Position numbers and translations under genes: made by a program. A stretch of DNA of 51,187 bases from Zoogloea ramigera (GTDB taxonomy: Bacteria > Pseudomonadota > Gammaproteobacteria > Burkholderiales > Rhodocyclaceae): NCBI RefSeq assembly GCF_006539865.1, contig NZ_BJNV01000032.1, forward strand, positions 1-51,187. Direction: 5' to 3'. A model generated the notes under the pieces. That model saw only the letters and a program-made list of their open reading frames with translations, was not told where the DNA came from and ran no database searches. Positions 44,326 through 51,187 of this stretch are shown here, in pieces; position 1 is the stretch's first letter; every line of letters begins with the position of its first letter.

Positions 44326-45207
44326 TCAGCGCAGCAGGTAATCCGCCACCCAGCCGGCGAAGATCGCCCCACCCACCCAGTTGTTGTGCAAAAACGCCTT
44401 GAAGCACCGCGGGCGGTCGCGCTCGCGGATCAGGGTGTAGTGGTAGGCCATCAGCCCGGCGGCCACCACCAGCCCGGCCAGAAAGGGCGCCCCGGCGCCG
44501 GTGGCGAGCCCGGCCCAGCCGAGCAGCAGCAGGGTCATCGCGTAGCAGATCATGATGGCCGCGACCTCGAAGCGGCCGAAGGTGATCGCCGAGGTCTTGA
44601 TGCCGATCTTCAAGTCGTCGGGCCGGTCCACCATCGCGTACTCGGTGTCGTAGGCCACCGCCCAGAACACGTTGGCGAGCAGCATCACCCAGGCCACCAG
44701 CGGGATGTCGTTCTGGAAGGCCGCGAAGGCCATCGGGATGCCGAAGCCGAAGGCGATGCCCAGGTAGGCCTGGGGAATCGCCAGAAAACGCTTGGTGTAG
44801 GGGTAGCTGCCGGCCAGGAAGACCGCCGGCACGCTCATCGCGATGGTCAGGCCGTTGAGCGGCAGCACCAGCAGGAACGACAGCACCGACAAGCCCGCCG
44901 CCAGCCCCAGGGCCTCCTTCGGGCTGATCCGGCGGGCCGCCAGCGGGCGGTTGCGGGTGCGCTCCACGTGGCCGTCGAAGTCCTTGTCGGCGTAGTCGTT
45001 GATCACGCAGCCGGCCGAGCGCATCAGCACCGTACCGACCACGAAGATCGCCACCACCCACGCCGCCGGCCGGCCGTCGCTGGCCACCCACAGGGCCCAC
45101 AGGGTTGGCCACAGCAGCAGCAGGATGCCGATGGGTTTGTCGAGGCGCATCAGCTTTTCGTATTCGGACAGGCGCTGACGCAGGCTGAGGGTGCTCATGG
45201 TCGTCAT
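44326..45207 (-). CDS. ubiA: 4-hydroxybenzoate polyprenyltransferase
   Basis: A 293-residue polytopic prenyltransferase. It has [24 protein letters not shown], the first Asp motif [53 protein letters not shown] and the second Asp motif [22 protein letters not shown], all UbiA-type. It prenylates 4-hydroxybenzoate in ubiquinone synthesis at the inner membrane. ATG 45207 overlaps the ubiC stop (ATGA), so ubiC-ubiA are coupled. Confidence 0.97.
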   Translation of the reverse strand: MTTMSTLSLRQRLSEYEKLMRLDKPIGILLLLWPTLWALWVASDGRPAAWVVAIFVVGTVLMRSAGCVINDYADKDFDGHVERTRNRPLAARRISPKEALGLAAGLSVLSFLLVLPLNGLTIAMSVPAVFLAGSYPYTKRFLAIPQAYLGIAFGFGIPMAFAAFQNDIPLVAWVMLLANVFWAVAYDTEYAMVDRPDDLKIGIKTSAITFGRFEVAAIMICYAMTLLLLGWAGLATGAGAPFLAGLVVAAGLMAYHYTLIRERDRPRCFKAFLHNNWVGGAIFAGWVADYLLR

Positions 45208-45758
45208 GGGTTCAGGTTCCGGATCGCCGGCAGGAAGATTTCGGTAACGAGGAGCGGCACGCCGTGGCGCCGGAAGGCCGAGCGGCGCGCCCACAGCGCC
45301 GGCAGCGCGGGCTGGCCGAGGGCCTGCACGGCCCGATGCCAGCGGAAATCGCGGGCATCGAGGCGGGCCGCCTCGAGGGCCGAACGGCGCACCCGCGGAT
45401 CGTCGAACAGCACCGCCGCCAGCGGCCGCCCACCGAGGCCATGGAGCAGGTGCCAGGCGGCGGGGATCGTGGTGGCCGCCACCAGCGAGCGGGCGAACAC
45501 CACCGGCTCACCGTCGGCAACCAGCAGCACCTCCCGCTGCCACAGGGCCCCGTGGCGCTGCACGCCGAGGGCCGCCAGCTCGTCCGGCAGCACGCAGCCC
45601 TTGCCCTGGCGCACCAGCTGCAACGAGAAGCGCCCACAGCGGGAACGGATGCGCGCGGTGAGCGAGCTGTCGTCGGTGAGCCAGCCGCGCATCCCGCGTG
45701 GGGCCTGCCAGGCCGCCATCCGGAAGGGGTCGCGACCGGGGAAATGAGCGAGGGTCAT
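45204..45758 (-). CDS. ubiC: Chorismate pyruvate-lyase
   Basis: A 184-residue soluble enzyme with the UbiC pattern: [67 protein letters not shown] and the C-terminal [20 protein letters not shown]. It converts chorismate to 4-hydroxybenzoate and pyruvate, the first committed step of ubiquinone synthesis, supplying UbiA encoded directly downstream. ATG 45758 begins the conserved region. Confidence 0.92.
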   Translation of the reverse strand: MTLAHFPGRDPFRMAAWQAPRGMRGWLTDDSSLTARIRSRCGRFSLQLVRQGKGCVLPDELAALGVQRHGALWQREVLLVADGEPVVFARSLVAATTIPAAWHLLHGLGGRPLAAVLFDDPRVRRSALEAARLDARDFRWHRAVQALGQPALPALWARRSAFRRHGVPLLVTEIFLPAIRNLNP

Positions 45759-46331
45759 GAACTACGAGAAACAGGGTCGGCACAAGCGCCGCAATTGTAG
45801 GGGGTTTTCGCTCGCCAGAGCGGAGCTATTCAGCTTGACGGTGAATCGGCCGTGGCGCCGCGCCCCAGGCCGACGCCGGAGTAGATCATCGACGAGCTGC
45901 GGGCTGGCCCCCGTCGCCGGCCCGGGTGCGGCGAACGCCAGACGTCAAGCCAAGCCCACCGACACCGCACAGGCGATCACAATCGGGCGCGGCCCCCATA
46001 TCGTTTTTAACCACAGATCACAAAATCTGCCAGAATCTTCATAAAGCACATGAAAACGCCTGATTCTGCCAATCGTCCTGAAGACGGCTGTCTGGCGCGC
46101 CCGATGGTGCGACTGCCCCCCGACGGGGCAGCAGGGCGGAGCGACAACGCCGGGCCCAGGTACGAGCCTGCGAGCGTGTAGCGCCGCCACCCTCGGAGTG
46201 AGCGCTGGCGAAGGCACGACAGAGAGTGCTCATGCGGCGCTTGAGCCCGCCGATGGCGGTGAGGCGCCGTTTCCAGGACCCTGCCAAAGGGTTCGACTTT
46301 GCCTCAACCGGCGCCCAGGAATGGAGCCGCA
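45759..46331. other. Long spacer with an AT-rich island before the DUF362 gene
   Basis: About 570 bases without a gene I can support; the short open frames here have Arg/Pro-rich, unlikely products. Positions about 46005-46075 are strikingly AT-rich for this genome and hold CAGAATC (46031-46037) and GATTCTG (46062-46068), a 7-bp inverted repeat, so this is the likely promoter region. The 240 bases between it and the gene look like a long leader or decayed sequence. Confidence 0.5.
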
Positions 46332-48377
46332 ATGCAAACCTCAGTCGTTGCCCTGGTCCGCAACACCTCCTACCAGGCGGAAGCCCTCCGGCAATCGGTC
46401 GAACAGGCCCTGGCCCTGATCGAACAGCCACTTTCGCGGCTGGTTCGCCCGGGCGACCGGGTGCTCGTCAAGCCCTACCTGCGCCACGGCCCGATGCGCG
46501 CACCAGAGACCCGCATGGTGTCCCACCCGGCCCTGATCGAGACGATGATAGGCATGGTTCGCGACTGCGGCGGGCGCCCGACCCTGGGCGACGAAGGCTC
46601 GCGGCACCTGCGCCGAACCCAGCCACCCCCCGACGAGATGTGGCTCCACCTGCTGGCCGAACGGGCCGGCGCCGAGCTCGTCAGTTTTGCCAAGGCCGGC
46701 GGGCGCCTCGTTCCTAGCGGCATCCCGCGCCCCCGTCAATACCTGCTCAGCCGGGCCGTGCTGGATGCCGACGTGGTGATCAATCTGGCCAACGCCGTCC
46801 TCCACCCGACCTTCATCTGGAGCGGTGCCCTCAAGAACATGTTCAACGCCGTGGTCGGTGCCGGCAACGCGCAGTTGTTCGAGCTGCTGCGCGATCACGA
46901 CGCCCTGAACGCCGCCGTCGCCGACCTGTGCCGGCAGTCCCGCCCCACCCTGTCGCTGTCCGACATGACCACCGTCTGCCCCGACTCGAAGGCCGACCTG
47001 TGGCGCGTGGGCCTGATCGGCGCCTCCACCGACCCGGTCGCCCTCGACAGCGTATCGGTCCAGGCCCTCGGCTGGGACCCGGGTCAGATCGGCAGCCTGG
47101 TGTGGGGGCAGCGCCTCGGGCTCGGGCAATGGGCGCGGCAGGACATCGACCTGCGCGGCCTGTCCTGGGCCGACCTGCCGGTCTTCGCGCAGGCCCAGCG
47201 CAAGGCCACCGCCATCACCCCCGAGAGCCGCCTGCAGCGCACGCTCCGAGTCGTCCACAAGACCACCCTGCGCCAGCGCCCCATCATCGACGCCGCACGC
47301 TGCACCGGCTGTGGCGACTGCATCCAGATCTGCCCGATCGGGCTCATCACCGCCGGCCCCCAAGGCAAGCCGCTCATCGACTACGCCCGCTGCGTCGACT
47401 GCATGGTGTGCGCCGACGCCTGTGGGGAGCAGGCCATCAAGCCGGGCATGCGCGGCTGGCCGGCGGCGGCCCTGTGGCCCTTGAATCTGGCCCGGCGGGC
47501 CTGGTGCCGCAGCAAGACGGGCTACGTCTGGCATGTCGGAAACGTATCCATACGCTGGCAACTGAAGAAGACCAAGCCGGTGCGCAAACCGCGCGCCCCG
47601 GCCCCGCCCGGCACTCCCCGAAAGGAAGGCATCATGCAACACTTGAGCAGCGCGCAGGGCGCGGCCCCCGGCGCGGGGGGCGTCGCGCTCATCGTCGGGG
47701 TCGGCCCCGGGCTGGGCGCCTCGCTGGCCCGCCGCTTTGCCCGCGAGGGGATGGACATCGCCCTCGTCGCACGGGACGGCCAGCGCCTCGAGGCCCTCGT
47801 GGATGAACTGCAGGGCCTCGGGGTGACAGCCCGCATCTACCCCTGCGACATCACCGAAGACCCCGCCGTCACCGGGATGGTCCGCGCCGTGTGCAGCGAG
47901 CTCGACGTGCCCAGGCTCGCGGTGTATTGCACCGAGCACTACGGCCCCGGCCACGTGGTCGACATCGAGACCGCGGCCTTCATCGATTGCTGGGAGGTGA
48001 ATTGCCTGGGCGCCTTTCTGGTCGGCCGCGAGGTGGCGCGGGCGATGCTGACCCGCGGTGCCGGCACCCTCATCTTCACCGGTGCCACCGCCGCCATGCG
48101 CGGCCGCGAGGGCTACGCCAACATGGCCGTCGGCAAGTGGGGCCAGCGGGCCCTGGCCCAGTGCATGGCGCGCGAGCTCGGCCCGAAGGGCATCCACGTG
48201 GCCCATGTGATCATCGACGGCGGCATCCTCAAGGACGGCAGCTCGGCGCTGCAGTGGGAGCGCATGGCCGGCCTCTACCCCGACGAGATCGCCGAGAACT
48301 ACCTGGCCCTGCACCGCCAGCACCCGAGCACCTGGACCCAGGAGCTCGACCTGCGCCCGTGGATCGAGAAGTTCTGA
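46332..48377 (+). CDS. DUF362/two-[4Fe-4S] ferredoxin protein fused in frame to a short-chain dehydrogenase
   Basis: A 681-codon frame. Residues about 1-290 form a DUF362 domain (RVLVKPYL, MVSHPALIE, FIWSGALKNMFNAVVG). Two [4Fe-4S] motifs follow: Cys324, 327, 330, 334 and Cys354, 357, 360, 364. After a basic Pro-rich linker (about 411-434) comes a complete SDR of about 247 residues with Rossmann loop GVGPGLGASLARR; the usual SDR Tyr and Ser are replaced. An ATG at 47634 starts the SDR exactly, with AAAGGAAGG upstream, and Arg codon CGA at 47619-47621 is one transition from TGA. ATG 46332 is preceded by GGAG. It may be a true fusion, or two genes joined by stop loss or a sequencing error. Confidence 0.85.
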   Translation: MQTSVVALVRNTSYQAEALRQSVEQALALIEQPLSRLVRPGDRVLVKPYLRHGPMRAPETRMVSHPALIETMIGMVRDCGGRPTLGDEGSRHLRRTQPPPDEMWLHLLAERAGAELVSFAKAGGRLVPSGIPRPRQYLLSRAVLDADVVINLANAVLHPTFIWSGALKNMFNAVVGAGNAQLFELLRDHDALNAAVADLCRQSRPTLSLSDMTTVCPDSKADLWRVGLIGASTDPVALDSVSVQALGWDPGQIGSLVWGQRLGLGQWARQDIDLRGLSWADLPVFAQAQRKATAITPESRLQRTLRVVHKTTLRQRPIIDAARCTGCGDCIQICPIGLITAGPQGKPLIDYARCVDCMVCADACGEQAIKPGMRGWPAAALWPLNLARRAWCRSKTGYVWHVGNVSIRWQLKKTKPVRKPRAPAPPGTPRKEGIMQHLSSAQGAAPGAGGVALIVGVGPGLGASLARRFAREGMDIALVARDGQRLEALVDELQGLGVTARIYPCDITEDPAVTGMVRAVCSELDVPRLAVYCTEHYGPGHVVDIETAAFIDCWEVNCLGAFLVGREVARAMLTRGAGTLIFTGATAAMRGREGYANMAVGKWGQRALAQCMARELGPKGIHVAHVIIDGGILKDGSSALQWERMAGLYPDEIAENYLALHRQHPSTWTQELDLRPWIEKF

Positions 48378-48455
48378 GCGCCCCCGGGGCCGGGCTCCGC
48401 CCAGCCCGCCCCCCGTGGGGGTGCAAGGAAACCTGCCTGCGTCTCCTTGAGAGCC
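48378..48455. repeat. Dispersed three-hairpin repeat, copy C
   Basis: A complete forward copy filling the gap between the convergent SDR-fusion gene and recG. Stems in order: CGGGCT/AGCCCG, CCCCC/GGGGG, and AAGGAAAC (48425-48432)/GTCTCCTT (48441-48448, one mismatch), then GAGAG. It starts immediately after the SDR stop codon. Nearly identical to the reverse complement of copy B. Confidence 0.85.
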
Positions 48456-48461
48456 CCGCCC

Positions 48462-50570
48462 TCAGGCCTTCAGCAGGTTGGCCCGCCCCCCGAACCAGCG
48501 GGCAGTGATCGCGTCGGCCACCCGCGGGGCGTCACGCAGGATCTCTTCGGCGAGGCCGCGGGCGATGTCCACCAGCGCCGCGTCTTCCTCAAGGTCGGCG
48601 TAGCGCAGCAGCGGCACGCCGCTCTGGCGGGCGCCGATGAACTCGCCGGGGCCGCGGATGCGCAGGTCTTCGCGGGCGATCACGAAGCCGTCGGTGTGCT
48701 CGTAGATGGCCTTGAGGCGCTCGCGGCCGGCCTGGGACAGGGGCTGCGCGAAGATCAGGATGCACGCCGACTGGTGCGCGCCGCGCCCCACCCGCCCGCG
48801 CAGCTGGTGCAGCTGGGCGAGGCCGAAGCGCTCGGCGTGCTCGATGACCATCAGGCTGGCGTTGGGCACGTCCACGCCCACCTCGATCACCGTGGTGGCC
48901 ACCAGCACCTTCAGCTGGCCGCTCACGAAGGCATCCATCATCGCCGACTTGACGTCGTTCTTGAGCCGCCCGTGCACCAGCCCCACCGGCAGGTCGGGCA
49001 GCGCGGCGGAGAGCATCTCGTAGGTCTCCTCGGCGGTCTTCAGCTGCAGCGCCTCGGACTCCTCGATCAGCGGGCACACCCAGTAGGCCTGGCGGCCCTC
49101 GATGCAGGCGTCGTGGACGCGGCGGATCACCTCCTCGCGGCGCGCCTCGGCCACCAGCTTGGTGACGATGGGCGTGCGGCCCGGCGGCAGCTCGTCGAGC
49201 ACCGACACGTCGAGGTCGGCGTAGTAGCTCATCGCCAGCGTGCGCGGGATCGGCGTGGCCGACATCATCAGCATGTGGGGCGACTCGCCGGCCTGGCCCT
49301 TCTCGCGCAGGGCCAGGCGCTGGCGCACGCCGAAGCGGTGCTGCTCGTCGACCACCGCCAGGGCCAGGCCAGGCAGCGTCACCGGGTCTTCGATCAGCGC
49401 GTGGGTGCCCACCGCCAGCAATATCTCGCCGGCGGCAAGGCGCGCCAGGGTGGCCTCGCGCTCCTTCTTCTTGCGGCTGCCGGACAGCCAGGCCACCTCC
49501 AGCCCGAGCGGCGTGAGCCAGTCGGTGAGCTTGCGGAAGTGCTGCTCGGCGAGGATCTCGGTGGGCGCCATCAGCACCGCCTGGCGGCCGTTCTCGGCGG
49601 CCTGCAGCATCGCCAGCGCCGCTACGCAGGTCTTGCCGCTGCCCACGTCGCCCTGCAGCAGGCGCTGCATCGGGTGGTCGGAGGCGAGATCACGGGCGAT
49701 CTCGGCAAAGGCGCGGGCCTGGGCACCGGTGAGGGCGAAGGGCAGCTGGCCGAGCAGATCGCGTGTCAGCGTGTCCCGCAACGGCAGCCCCGGCGCGTTC
49801 TTGGCGCGGCGGGCGGCGTAGGCGCGGCGCAGGGAGATCTGCTGGGCGAGCAGCTCGTCGAGCTTGATGCGCTGCCAGGCCGGGTGGCCGCGGTCTTCGA
49901 TGTCGATGAGCGCCACCGACGGCGGCGGCGCGTGGAGCAGGTGCAGCGCCTCGGGCAGCGCGGGCAGGTTGAGGTTGCGGCGCAGGGCCTCGGGCAGCTC
50001 GTCGCGCACGCCGTTGTGGCGCATGGCGCCGGCAATGAGCTTGCGCAGCGCCGACTGGGCGAGGCCGGCGGTGGTCGGGTAAACCGGCGTGAGGCTCTCG
50101 GGCAGCGGCTCGCCGGCCGCCACCGGCTTGAGGCGCGGGTGGATCATCTCGGCGCCGAAGAAACCGTCGCGCAGCTCGCCAAAGATGCGCAGCCGGCTGC
50201 CGGCGGCCAGCTGCTTCTGCTGCTGCGGGTAGAAATGCACGAAGCGCAGCATCACCTCGCCGCTGGCGTCCCGCGCCCGGGCCACCAGCTGGCGGCGCGG
50301 CGGCGGCGTGACCTCGCAGGAGAGCACCTCGACCTCGCACTGGGCCGGCACGCCGGGGCGCACGTCGGCCAGCATGGTGAGGCGGGTCTCGTCCTCGTAG
50401 CGCAGCGGCAGGTGGAGGATCAGGTCGGCCGGCGAGAAGACGTCGATCTTCGCCAGCCGCTCGGCGAGCTGCGGCCCCACCCCGGGCCAGCCGCGGTGGG
50501 CCGGCTTTTTCGGAGCGGCGGGCGCAGGTTCGGCGGGCGCAGTGCCGGCCGGCTCGACGAGTTCGGACAA
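48462..50570 (-). CDS. recG: ATP-dependent DNA helicase RecG
   Basis: A 702-residue helicase. The wedge/OB domain spans about residues 35-200 (HLPLRYEDETRLTML), then come helicase motifs: LTGAQARAFAEIARDL, Walker A GDVGSGKT, DEQH in VVDEQHRFGVRQR, MSATPIPRTLAMSYYADLDVS, VCPLIEESEALQ, VATTVIEVGVDVPNASLMVIEHAERFGLAQLHQLRGRVGRG. It reverses stalled replication forks and acts in recombination. The start appears to be TTG 50570, 3 bp after the ridA stop, so translation is likely coupled to ridA. Confidence 0.97.
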   Translation of the reverse strand: MSELVEPAGTAPAEPAPAAPKKPAHRGWPGVGPQLAERLAKIDVFSPADLILHLPLRYEDETRLTMLADVRPGVPAQCEVEVLSCEVTPPPRRQLVARARDASGEVMLRFVHFYPQQQKQLAAGSRLRIFGELRDGFFGAEMIHPRLKPVAAGEPLPESLTPVYPTTAGLAQSALRKLIAGAMRHNGVRDELPEALRRNLNLPALPEALHLLHAPPPSVALIDIEDRGHPAWQRIKLDELLAQQISLRRAYAARRAKNAPGLPLRDTLTRDLLGQLPFALTGAQARAFAEIARDLASDHPMQRLLQGDVGSGKTCVAALAMLQAAENGRQAVLMAPTEILAEQHFRKLTDWLTPLGLEVAWLSGSRKKKEREATLARLAAGEILLAVGTHALIEDPVTLPGLALAVVDEQHRFGVRQRLALREKGQAGESPHMLMMSATPIPRTLAMSYYADLDVSVLDELPPGRTPIVTKLVAEARREEVIRRVHDACIEGRQAYWVCPLIEESEALQLKTAEETYEMLSAALPDLPVGLVHGRLKNDVKSAMMDAFVSGQLKVLVATTVIEVGVDVPNASLMVIEHAERFGLAQLHQLRGRVGRGAHQSACILIFAQPLSQAGRERLKAIYEHTDGFVIAREDLRIRGPGEFIGARQSGVPLLRYADLEEDAALVDIARGLAEEILRDAPRVADAITARWFGGRANLLKA

Positions 50571-50573
50571 GGT

Positions 50574-50954
50574 TCAGCCGATGACGAGGATCGCGTCGGC
50601 CTCGACCACCGCACCGCGGGGCAGCTCCTTGACGCCGACGGCGGCGCGGGCCGGGTAGGGCTCGCTGAAGTAACGCGCCATCACCTCATTCACCTTGGCG
50701 AAGTTGGCCAGGTCGGTGAGGTAGATGTTGAGCTTGACCGCGTCGGCCAGCGAACCGCCGGCGGCCTCGGCCACCGCCTTGAGGTTCTCGAACACGCGCA
50801 CGGTCTGGGCCTCGAAGCCCTCGACCATCTGCATGGTGGCCGGGTCGAGCCCGATCTGGCCCGACAAATACACGGTGTTGCCGGCCTTGACAGCCTGGGA
50901 GTAGGTGCCGATGGCGGCGGGGGCGCTGGTGGTGGCGATGATCTGCTTGGACAT
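50574..50954 (-). CDS. ridA: RidA family reactive enamine/imine deaminase
   Basis: A 126-residue YjgF/YER057c/UK114 protein. It shows [28 protein letters not shown], the [35 protein letters not shown] block, and the signature [23 protein letters not shown] with the catalytic Arg. It hydrolyses reactive enamines left by pyridoxal enzymes in the cytoplasm. GGAG lies ahead of ATG 50954. It heads a ridA-recG operon. Confidence 0.95.
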   Translation of the reverse strand: MSKQIIATTSAPAAIGTYSQAVKAGNTVYLSGQIGLDPATMQMVEGFEAQTVRVFENLKAVAEAAGGSLADAVKLNIYLTDLANFAKVNEVMARYFSEPYPARAAVGVKELPRGAVVEADAILVIG

Positions 50955-51014
50955 GGGGTGACTCCGTGGGGTTGGACTGACTAATTTTACAGGGGGAATG
51001 GGAAGTGGGGGGGC

Positions 51015-51048
51015 GTAGGTCGGGTTAGCCCGACGGGCGTAACCCGAC
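51015..51048. repeat. REP element with GTAG foot
   Basis: GTAG (51015-51018) is followed by a perfect 9-bp stem, GTCGGGTTA (51019-51027) with TAACCCGAC (51040-51048). This is the form of REP sequences moved by RAYT (TnpA-REP) transposases. It lies upstream of ridA. Confidence 0.8.
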
Positions 51049-51060
51049 ACCGGGCGACCA

Positions 51061-51098
51061 CCCCACACGGATCGGAACACCCCACACGGATCGGAACA
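51061..51098. repeat. 19-bp perfect tandem duplication
   Basis: Two identical 19-base units (51061-51079 and 51080-51098; each CCCCACACGGATCGGAACA) in direct tandem, located between the REP and its inverted partner. Confidence 0.9.
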
Positions 51099-51129
51099 CC
51101 CCGCGCAGGAGCGGCGACCCGGAGGGGAC

Positions 51130-51150
51130 GTCGGTTTACGCTGCGCCGAC
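51130..51150. repeat. Inverted partner REP-like hairpin
   Basis: GTCGG (51130-51134) and CCGAC (51146-51150) flank a TTTACGCTGCG loop. On the opposite strand it reads like the GGTCGG...AACCGAC class, so with 51015-51048 it forms an inverted REP pair (BIME-like). Confidence 0.6.
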
Positions 51151-51187
51151 CCGACCCGACCCGACCCGACCCGACCCGACCCGACCC
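51146..51187. repeat. CCGAC pentanucleotide microsatellite (runs off the window)
   Basis: Eight perfect CCGAC units plus two bases reach the window end. The first unit is the right arm of the inverted REP, so the array probably grew by slippage from that arm. Its full length cannot be seen here. Confidence 0.95.

Noticed and set aside
46039-46431. A 130-codon - strand frame in the spacer before the DUF362 gene
   Set aside because: It runs into the 5' end of the DUF362 gene, has no good ribosome binding site and gives an Arg/Ser/Pro-rich product.
48447-50984. An 845-codon open frame on the + strand opposite recG and ridA
   Set aside because: Shadow of two certain genes; the Gly/His/Arg-rich translation has no recognisable fold.
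51061-51187. Tandem repeats that could suggest a CRISPR array
   Set aside because: Units are 19 and 5 bases with no unique spacers; simple tandem repeats next to a REP.

Overview
The window looks like one chromosomal segment of a high-GC betaproteobacterium, most likely of the Rhodocyclales (Thauera/Azoarcus/Zoogloea-like). Support comes from the gene content and order: a caa3-type cytochrome oxidase operon with the beta-proteobacterial small assembly protein and twin-transmembrane protein, aroQ-accB-accC-prmA, mpl beside a conserved hypothetical gene, ubiC-ubiA, ridA-recG, and many hemerythrin and hybrid-kinase genes. Genus assignment is inference. I saw no transposase, integrase, phage gene, tRNA, rRNA or CRISPR array; coding density is very high and most operons are joined by 4-bp start/stop overlaps.

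Layout. 0-14 kb is a signalling region: acyl-carrier-protein phosphodiesterase and an MFS exporter, a bacteriohemerythrin followed by a small HD (alarmone-hydrolase-like) enzyme, a soluble hemerythrin-headed hybrid kinase, a lone periplasmic binding lipoprotein, two large hybrid kinases, and an HD-GYP response regulator. At 14.3 kb lies rpoH (sigma-32) with a perfect CIRCE operator and its own terminator. 15.2-24.3 kb is the aa3/caa3 terminal oxidase cluster (sco, coxB, coxA, small assembly protein, ctaG, coxC, an antisense twin-TM gene, surf1, Sco-like protein, ctaB, ctaA), with an FNR-type box in the divergent control region. 24.3-33.7 kb is housekeeping: GNAT, mpl, a hypothetical gene, a TlpA-type thioredoxin, aroQ, accBC, prmA, a zinc-ribbon/DUF3426 protein, a PfkB kinase and a SlyB-like lipoprotein. 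33.8-35.3 kb encodes ornithine-lipid synthesis (olsB-olsA). 35.4-42.8 kb is a leftward seven-gene surface-polysaccharide operon that also carries a periplasmic ATP-dependent DNA ligase (Lig E type) and apaH. 43-45.8 kb holds waaA and convergent ubiC-ubiA; 46.3-48.4 kb holds a single reading frame joining a DUF362/ferredoxin protein to a short-chain dehydrogenase; ridA-recG close the window.

The most unusual signals are: (1) a dispersed, roughly 80-bp three-hairpin element sitting at gene 3' ends (1-39, 9649-9731, 48378-48455, and a diverged copy at 35320-35405), in three cases between convergent genes; (2) the DUF362-ferredoxin/SDR frame, which is one C-to-T change away from two separate genes and keeps an internal ribosome binding site; (3) a perfect CIRCE in front of rpoH, linking the HrcA and sigma-32 heat-shock circuits; (4) an AroQ that lacks the catalytic lid tyrosine; (5) a CTG as the only plausible start of olsA; (6) a 27-codon bridge frame between coxB and coxA; and (7) a GTAG-foot REP pair with tandem repeats at the right edge.
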